From Delphinus delphis (taxonomy: Eukaryota > Chordata > Mammalia > Artiodactyla > Delphinidae), in the NCBI RefSeq assembly GCF_949987515.2, contig NC_082689.1:99920957-99984956 (forward strand): DNA of 64,000 nucleotides, written 5' to 3'. How positions within the stretch are numbered: the first letter of the stretch is position 1; every line of letters begins with the position of its first letter. The translations under genes and the position numbers were made by a program. Below are positions 57,375 to 64,000 of this stretch, one piece after another. The notes beneath the pieces were generated by a model. It ran no database searches and was not told the DNA's origin. It was given only the letters and a program-made list of their open reading frames with translations.

Positions 57375-57620
57375 AAGCTACAGTCTATTTTTTTTATTTA
57401 TTGGAGTATAGTTGCTTTACAATGTTGTGTTAGTTTCTACTGTACAGCAAAGTGAATCAGCTATATGTATACATATATCCCCTCTTTTTTGGATTTCCTT
57501 CCCATTTAGGTCACCACAGAGCACTGAGTAGAGTTCCCTGTGCTGTACAGTAGGTTCTCATTAGTTATCTATTTTATACATAATATCAATAGTGTATATA
57601 AAGGTACAGCCTTTTAACCA
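57375..57620 (-). mobile_element. L1 3'-end stub, antisense
   Basis: ATTTATTGGAGTATAGTTGCTTTACAATG, CTACTGTACAGCAAAGTGAATCAGC and CCCTGTGCTGTACAGTAGGTTCTC are the reverse complement of a cetartiodactyl L1 3' UTR. About 250 bp, 5'-truncated. Confidence 0.86.
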
Positions 57621-58930
57621 CATCACGCACTCCCCAGTCTTCACGCCCCACTGTCTCTCATATTAGTCCCTCTACATCTGGTTACAGCCCATGGTTCTAC
57701 TCGTATCTCTCCCTACTGTCTGATCAAGATACCACTTGACTTGTTCTTTATTCATTCTTTCCCTCCTGTTGAAAAGAAAGCTCCCCTCGTCGCTTTTAAG
57801 CTCAACTCACACTTATCCATCATTTAAGGTCCATTTCAACTGCCTTTTTTACTGAAGCCACTTACATTCACGGCAGCCCAGAGCCAGCACTCTCTCTTTA
57901 AATTTCTTTAGGACTTAGTGCGCCTATTAGGCACTTAAATGTCTGCAGTATTGAATTTGTATTGAACCATGTTATGTGTAAGTGGTTGCAATTTTAATTC
58001 ATCGGAATTATAGGTAAATTTGCTGTTTCTCCATGGAATTGTCTTTCCACAGTAGTGTCACTTAAAGTTGAATAATTCCTCACAGGCACTATGATTGCAA
58101 TTTGGTGCCTGACTTTGAAGGAATAGGCAAATTTAGTCATTCCCAAATACTTTGTCGATCAGAAATAATTATCCAAGCTAATTAAGTGTGTGTGTATGTG
58201 TGTGTATGTGTTCAAGTCCAAACTGTAGACCAACTATCTCAAAATTTCCAAATATTGTGTCATGGGATCCATATTTTAGACAAGAGCCTCCAGTGAATCT
58301 TACGAAGTAGCAAATCTGGTAACCTGTGGGCTAGAATTGGAAACATCTAGGGAGTTTATTAAAAAACATCAACATTTCAGAATCTCTGAGAGTGACGTTC
58401 CCCTGGCATAACTATTTTCTAAAAGCTCCCTGAGTGTTCCTAATGGATAGCCAAGGTTGAAAATATTTAAGACAGTCAGTGAAAGCAGGGAGTTTGGCAT
58501 AAAATCTCCTCCATAGGGGATGTGGGGAGAGGACTCAAAAGAATACGAATTGCAATTCAATCCTGATAATATAAGTAATAAACATTGATTTTGGAAAACT
58601 TGGAAAATACTGCAAAATATAGGAAAGTAAATTGTAACACATTAAAACAACATTCATCCTAGCCAGTTTCCTCTTATATTTGATAGATAGGTAGATAGAT
58701 AGATAGGTAGATATCTTGTTCTATTGGGTATTAGTAACACAATTAGTTTTATACTTACATATTTTTTAATATACCTTTTTCTACTATTATAAAGTATATA
58801 TCTTTACATGTTATTATATTTTTATAATACAGTTTTGAGGAATGCTCACCCACTAATGGGTGTAAGAAATTATTTAGCTGAAATCTTTTGTTTCCATGTT
58901 TTCCCATAATAAATTATGCCACCATAAGTG
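57621..58930. other. Unclassified sequence with small microsatellites
   Basis: (TG)n/TATG at 58187-58211 and (GATA)n at 58681-58712. A weak MER5-like phrase (GGAAACATCTAGGGAGTTTATTAAAAAAC) lies near 58338. No gene. Confidence 0.4.
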
Positions 58931-59314
58931 TTTTTTTTTTTTTTTTTTAACATCTTTATTGGGGTATAATTGCTTTACAATGGTGTGTTAGTTTCTGCTT
59001 TATAACAAAGTGAATCAGTCATACATAAACATATGTTCCCATATGTGTTCCCTCTTGCGTCTCCCTCCCTCCCACCCTCCCTATCCCACCCCTCCAGGCT
59101 GTCACAAAGCACCGAGCCAATATCCCTGTGCCATGCGGCTGCTTCCCACTAGCTATCTACCTTACTACGTTTGTTAGTGTGTATATGCCCATGACTCTCT
59201 CTCGCCCTGTCACAGCTCACCCTTCCCCCTCCCCATAACCTCAAGTCTGTTCTCTAGGAGGTCTGCGTCTCTATTCCTGCCTTACCCCTAGGTTCTTCAT
59301 GACATTTTTTTTTC
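58931..59314 (-). other. L1 3' UTR, polyadenylation signal and poly-A tail
   Basis: Follows the ORF2 stop. It ends with AATAAA 6 nt upstream of the tail region (TTTATT on + at 58955-58960) and an 18-A tail. A C-rich stretch (CCTCCCTCCCACCCTCC on +, 59064-59083) is G-rich in the L1 transcript, as is common in L1 3' UTRs. Confidence 0.85.
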
Positions 59315-62300
59315 TTAAATTCCATATATATGTGTTAGCATACGGTATTTGTCTTTTTCTTTCTGACTTACTTCACTCTGTATGACAGACTCTAGGTCTA
59401 TCCACCTCATTACAAATAGCTCAATTTCGTTTCTTTTTATGGCTGAGTAATATTCCATTGTATATATGTGCCACATCTTCTTTATCCATTCATCGGATGA
59501 TGGGAACTTAGGTTGTTTCCATCTCCGGGCTATTGTAAATAGAGCTGCAATGAACATTTTGGTACATGACTCTTCTTGAATTTTGGTTTTCTCAGGGTAT
59601 ATGCCCAGTAGTGGGATTGCTGGGTCATATGGTAGTTCTATTTGTAGTTTTTTAAGGAACCTCCATACTGTTCTCCATAGTGGCTGAACCAATTCACATT
59701 CCCACCAGCAGTGCAAGAGTGTTCCCTTTTCTCCACACCCTCTCCAGCATTTATTGTTTCTAGATTTTTTGATGATGGCCATTCTGACTGGTGTGAGATG
59801 ATATCTCATTGCAGTTTTGATTTGCATTTCTCTAATGATTAATGATGTTGAGCATTCTTTCATGTGTTTGTTGACAGTCTGTATATCTTCTTTGGAGAAA
59901 TGTCTATTTAGGTCTTCTGCCCATTTTTGGATTGGGTTGTTTGTTTTTTTGTTATTGAGCTGCATGAGCTGCTTGTAAATTTTGGAGATTAATCCTTTGT
60001 CAGTTGCTTCATTTGCAAATATTTTCTCCCATTCTGAGGGTTGTCTTTTGGTCTTGTTTATGGTTTCCTTTGCTGTGCAAAAGCTTTGAAGTTTCATTAG
60101 GTCCCATTTGTTTTTATTTCCATTACTCTAGGAGGTGGGTCAGAAAGGATCTTGCTGTGATTTATGTCATAGAGTGTTCTGCCTATGTTTTCCTCTAAGA
60201 GTTTGATAGTTTCTGGCCTTACGTTTAGGTCTTTAATCCATTTTGAGCTTATTTTTGTGTATGGTGTTAGGGAGTGATCTAATCTCATACTTTTACATGT
60301 ACCTGTCCAGTTTTCCCAGCACCACTTATTGAAGAGGCTGTCCTTTCTCCACTGTACATTCCTGCCACCTTTATCAAAGATAAGGTGTCCATATGTGCAT
60401 GGGTTTATCTCTGGGCTTTCTATCCTGTTCCATTGATCTATCTTTCTGTTTTTGTGCCAGTACCATACCGTCTTGATAACTGTAGCTTTGTAGTATAGTC
60501 TGAAGTCAGGGAGCCTGATTCCTCCAGTTCCTTCTTTTGTTCTCAAGATTGCTTTGGCTCTTCGGGGTCTTTTGTGTTTCCATACAAATTGTGAAATTTT
60601 TTGTGCTAGTTCTGTGAAAAATGCCAGTGGTAGTTTGATAGGGATTGCATTGAATCTGTAGATTGCTTTGGGTAGTAGAGTCATTTTCACAATGTTGATT
60701 CTTCCAATCCAAGAACATGGTATATCTCTCCATCTATTTGTATCATCTTTAATTTCTTTCATCAGTGTCTTATAATTTTCTGCATACAGGTCTTTTGTCT
60801 CCTTAGGTAGGTTTATTCCTAGATATTTTATTCTTTTGGTTGCAATGGTAAATGGGAGTGTTTTCTTGATTTCACTTTCAGATTTTTCATCATTAGTATA
60901 TAGGAATGCCAGAGATTTCTGTGCATTAATTTTGTATCCTGCCACTTTACCAAATTCATTGATTAGCTCTAGTAGTTTTCTGGTAGCATCTTTAGGATAC
61001 TCTGTGTATAGGATCATGTCATCTGCAAACAGTGACAGCTTTACTTCTTCTTTTCCAATTTGGATTCCTTTTATTTCCTTTTCTTCTCTGATTGCTGTGG
61101 CTAAAACTTCCAAAACTATGTTGAATAAGAGTGGTGAGAGTGGGCAACCTTGTCTTGTTCCTGATCTTAGTGGAAATGCTTTCAGTTTTTCACCATTGAG
61201 GATGATGTTTGCTGTGGGCTTGTCATATATGGCCTTTATTATGTTGAGGAAAGTTCCCTGTATGCCTACTTTCTGCAGAGTTTTTATCATAAATGGGTGT
61301 TTAATTTTGTCAAAAGCTTTCTCTGCATCTATTGAGATGATCATATGGTTTTTCTCCTTCAGTTTGTTAATATGGTTTATCACATTGATAGATTTGCGTA
61401 TATTGAAGAATCCTTGCATTCCTGGAATACACCCCACTAGATCATGGTGTATGATCCTTTTAATGTGCTGTTGGATTCTGTTTGCTAGTATTCTGTTGAG
61501 GATTTTTGCATCTATGTTCATCAGTGATATCGGCCTGTAGTTTTCTTTCTTTGTGACATCCTTGTCTGGTTTTGGTATCAAGGTGATGGTGGCCTCGTAG
61601 AAGGAGTTTGGGAGTGTTCCTCCTTCTGCTATATTTTGGAAGAGTTTGAGAAGGATAGGTGTTAGCTCTTCTCTAAATGTTTGATAGAATTCGCCTGTGA
61701 AGCCATCTGGTCCTGGGCTTTTGTTTGTTGGAAGATTTTTAATCACAGTTTCAATTTCAGTGCTTGTGATTGGTCTGTTCATATTTTCTATTTCTTCCTG
61801 ATTCAGTCTTGGCAGGTTGTGCATTTCTAAGAATTTGTCCATTTCTTCCAGATTGTCCATTTTATTGGCATAGAGTTGCTTGTAGTAATCTCTCATGATC
61901 TCTTTTATTTCTTCAGTGTCAGTTGTTACCTCTCCTTTTTCATTTCTAATTCTATTGATTTGAGTCTTCTCCCTTTTTTTCTTGATGAGTCTGGCTAGTG
62001 GTTTATCTATTTTGTTTATCTTCTCAAAGAACCAGCTTTTAGTTTTATTGATCTTTGCTATTGTTTCCTTCATTTCTTTTTCATTTATTTCTGATCTGAT
62101 TTTTATGATTTCTTTCCTTCTGCTAGGTTTGGGGTTTTTTTGTTCTTCTTTCTCTAATTGCTTGAGGTGCAAGGTTAGGTTGTTTATTCGAGATGTTTCC
62201 TGCTTCTTAAGGTGGGCTTGTATTGCTATAAACTTCCCTCTTAGAACTGCTTTTGCTGCATCCCACAGGTTTTGGGTCGTTGTGTCTCCATTGTCATTTG

Positions 62301-63156
62301 TTTCTAGGTATTTTTTGATTTCCTCTTTGATTTCTTCAGTGATCACTTCATTATTAAGTAGTGTATTGTTTAGCCTCCATGTGTTTGTATTTTTTACAGA
62401 TCTTTTCCTGTAATTGATATCTAGTCTCATGGCGTTGTGGTCAGAAAAGATACTTGATACAATTTCAATTTTCTAAAATTTACCAAGGCTTGATTTGTGA
62501 CCCAAGATATGATCTATCCTGGAGAATGTTCCATGAGCACTTGAGAAAAATGTGTATTCTGTTGTTTTTGGATGGAGTGTCCTATAAATATCAATTAAGT
62601 CCATCTTGTTTAATGTATCATTTAAAGCTTGTGTTTCCTTATTTATTTTCATTTTGGATGATCTGTCCATGGGTGAAAGTGGGGTGTTTAAGTCCCCTAC
62701 TATGAATGTGTTACTGTCGATTTCCCCTTTTATGGCTGTTAGTATTTGCCTTATGTATTGAGGTGCTCCTATGTTGGGTGCATAAATATTTACAATTGTT
62801 ATATCTTCTTCTTGGATCGATCCCTTGATCATTATGTAGTGTCCTTCTTTGTCTCTTTTAATAGTCCTTATTTTAAAGTCTATTTTGTGTGATATGAGAA
62901 TTGCTACTCCAGCTTTCTTTTGGTTTCCATTTGCGTGGAATATCTTTTTCCATCCCCTTACTTTCAGTCTGTATGTGTCTCTAGGTCTGAAGTGGGTCTC
63001 TTGTAGACAGCATATATAAGGGTCTTGTTTTTGTATCCATTCAGCTAATCTGTGTCTTTTGGTGGGAGCGTTTAGTCCATTTACATTTAAGGTAATTATC
63101 GATACCTTAAATGTAAATATGTTCCTATTCCCATTTTCTAAATTGTTTTGGGTTCG
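59315..63156 (-). pseudogene. L1 ORF2 (endonuclease / reverse transcriptase), broken in three places
   Basis: ORF2p nicks target DNA and reverse-transcribes L1 RNA. Visible domains in order: an APE-type endonuclease with NVNGLN, QETHF, GDLNT, RIDHI and SDHNA motifs (63156 to about 62430); the reverse transcriptase with a FADD catalytic box; and a Cys-rich C-terminus (CWRGCG then HCWWEC, near 59750). Three lesions follow. (1) The likely ATG at 63134 closes after 12 codons at TAA 63098-63096, because a fold-back insertion shifts it out of the endonuclease frame. (2) TAG at 62475-62473 falls between RIDHI and SDH of the endonuclease. (3) A frameshift near 60100-60120 separates the 777-codon central frame (62430-60097) from the C-terminal 260 codons (60097-59315). 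Total length fits a normal ORF2 of about 1,270 residues. It cannot make a full-length protein. Confidence 0.95.
63079..63118. repeat. Perfect 16-bp inverted repeat with 8-nt loop at the L1 ORF2 start
   Basis: Arms 63079-63094 (ATTTACATTTAAGGTA) and 63103-63118 (TACCTTAAATGTAAAT) are exact reverse complements around ATTATCGA. The minus-strand ATG at 63134 lies 16 nt upstream of the palindrome, and the palindrome overlaps the first endonuclease codons. Confidence 0.97.
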
Positions 63157-63192
63157 TTATTATAGGTCTTTTCCTTCTCTTGTGTTTCTTGC

Positions 63193-64000
63193 CTAGAGAA
63201 GATCCTTTAGCATTTGTTGTAAAGCTGGTTTGGTGGTGCTGAACTCTCTCAGCTTTTGCTTGTCTGTAAAGGTTTTAATTTCTCCATCCAATCTGAATGA
63301 GATCCTTGCTGGGTAGAGTAGTCTTGGCTGCAGGTTTTTCTCCTTCATCACTTTCAGTATGTCCTGCCACTCCCTTCTGGCTTGTAGGGTTTCTGCTGAG
63401 AGATCAGCTGTTAACCTTATGGGGATTCCCTTGTGTGTTATTTGTTGTTTTTCCCTTGCTGCTTTTAATATGCTTTCTTTGTATTTAATTTTTGACACTT
63501 TGATTAATATGTGTCTTGGTGTATTTCTCCTTGTATTTATCCTGTATGGGACTCTCTGTGCTTCCTGGACTTGATTAACTATTTCCTTTCCCATATTAGG
63601 AAAGTTTTCAAGTATAATCTCTTCAAATATTTTCTCAGTCCCTTTCTTTTTCTCTTCTTCTTCTGGAACCCCTATAATTCGAATGTTGGTGCGTTTAATG
63701 TTGTCCCAGAGGTCTCTGAGACTGTCCTCAGTTCTTTTCATTCTTTTTTCTTTATTCTGCTCTGCAGTAGTTATTTCCACTATTTTATCTTCCAGGTCAC
63801 TTATCCTTTCTTCTGCCTCAGTTATTCTGCTATTGATCCCATCTAGAGTACTTTTAATTTCATTTATTGTGTTGTTCATCGTTGCTTGTTTCATCTTTAT
63901 TTCTTCTAGGTCCTTGTTAACTGTTTCTTGCATTTTGTCCATTCTGTTTCCAAGATTTCGGATCATCCTTACTATCATTATTCTGAATTCTTTTTCAGGT
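63193..64000 (-). CDS. L1 ORF1 (RNA-binding chaperone), partial, open to the window edge
   Basis: ORF1p trimerises and coats L1 RNA in the cytoplasmic ribonucleoprotein. The 262 or more visible residues begin with a heptad-rich coiled coil containing a NNTINEIKSTLDGINSRITE segment, followed by the RRM-like core (NIRIIGVPEEE) and the C-terminal domain (VPYRINTRRNTPRHILIK; ISFRLDGEIKTF). It stops at 63195-63193. No stop or frameshift is seen, and the frame remains open through 64000, so the start codon and N-terminus lie outside. Expression cannot be judged without the 5' UTR promoter. Confidence 0.93.
   Translation of the reverse strand, partial: PEKEFRIMIVRMIRNLGNRMDKMQETVNKDLEEIKMKQATMNNTINEIKSTLDGINSRITEAEERISDLEDKIVEITTAEQNKEKRMKRTEDSLRDLWDNIKRTNIRIIGVPEEEEKKKGTEKIFEEIILENFPNMGKEIVNQVQEAQRVPYRINTRRNTPRHILIKVSKIKYKESILKAAREKQQITHKGIPIRLTADLSAETLQARREWQDILKVMKEKNLQPRLLYPARISFRLDGEIKTFTDKQKLREFSTTKPALQQMLKDLL

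Larger units (their letters stand above)
58931..64000 (-). mobile_element. Large young L1 retrotransposon, antisense, 5' end outside the window
   Basis: On the minus strand the order is ORF1 (from beyond 64000 to 63193), a 36-nt gap, ORF2 region (63156-59315), a 3' UTR of about 380 bp, AATAAA (complement at 58955-58960) and an 18-nt poly-A (poly-T 58931-58948). At least 5.07 kb is present, far more than any other L1 here. The frames remain readable, so it is the youngest L1 in the window. The partner target duplication lies outside the window. Confidence 0.97.

Noticed and set aside
60836..61540. 234-codon open frame on the + strand, rich in Ser, Phe and Leu
   Set aside because: It lies antisense to the L1 reverse transcriptase frame. 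Its length follows from the codon composition of ORF2, and it has no independent start context or domain.
1..64000. Search for CRISPR arrays, operons, phage or other prokaryotic systems
   Set aside because: Repeat content (SINE, L1, L2, MIR, MaLR) is unmistakably mammalian. No regularly spaced repeats or bacterial gene organisation exist.

Overview
The window is mammalian nuclear DNA, almost certainly from a cetacean. The main evidence is about fifteen tRNA-derived SINEs, nearly all of the CHR type (A-box like GGTGGCGCAGTGGTTGAGAG, B-box like GGGTTCGTGCC, A-rich tail). There are no BovB or PRE1 elements as ruminants or pigs would show. The L1 3' ends also look cetartiodactyl. I find no host protein-coding gene, no rRNA or functional tRNA gene, no CpG island and no CRISPR. 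It reads as an intergenic or deep-intronic block built from transposable elements of different ages.

Layout. 1-16.2 kb: mostly single-copy AT-rich sequence with CHR SINEs (1.05, 6.2, 10.4, 14.5, 15.7 and 16.0 kb), ancient MIR and L2 fragments, an antisense MLT1 LTR (7.8-8.2 kb), a long polypyrimidine tract (9.6-9.8 kb), a possible hAT fossil (12.6-13.6 kb) and an L1 3' stub (13.7-14.0 kb). 16-27 kb: sparse, with an L1 3' fragment (17.8-18.5 kb), a (CA)n microsatellite and a pair of related unclassified segments at 23.4 and 25.5 kb. 27-41.3 kb: dominated by old antisense L1s, interrupted by CHR SINEs and by an MLT1 LTR with partial internal region (36.8-38.0 kb). 41-57 kb: mixed, with an antisense L2, a nested LTR pair (47.3-48.7 kb), two solo LTRs with recognisable 4-bp target duplications (50.07-50.56 and 52.39-52.89 kb), two MER5A-like elements and a 62-nt alternating purine-pyrimidine tract at 53.4 kb. 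57-64 kb: an old CHR SINE, an L1 stub, then a large young antisense L1 from 58.93 kb to the window end.

The only substantial coding capacity is in that L1. Its ORF1 is open to the window edge. Its ORF2 (endonuclease, reverse transcriptase, Cys-rich C-terminus) has three lesions: a fold-back insertion that separates the expected ATG from the endonuclease frame, a TAG nonsense codon inside the endonuclease, and a frameshift near the C-terminal domain.

I did not find a previously undescribed biological system. The best points for a second look are two fold-back inverted duplications inside L1 copies, the pattern of ORF2 lesions, the solo-LTR target duplications (one carrying a CpG-type change), the Z-DNA-prone tract and the repeated segment at 23.4/25.5 kb. 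Family names come from pattern recognition without a database search, and boundaries of old repeats are approximate.
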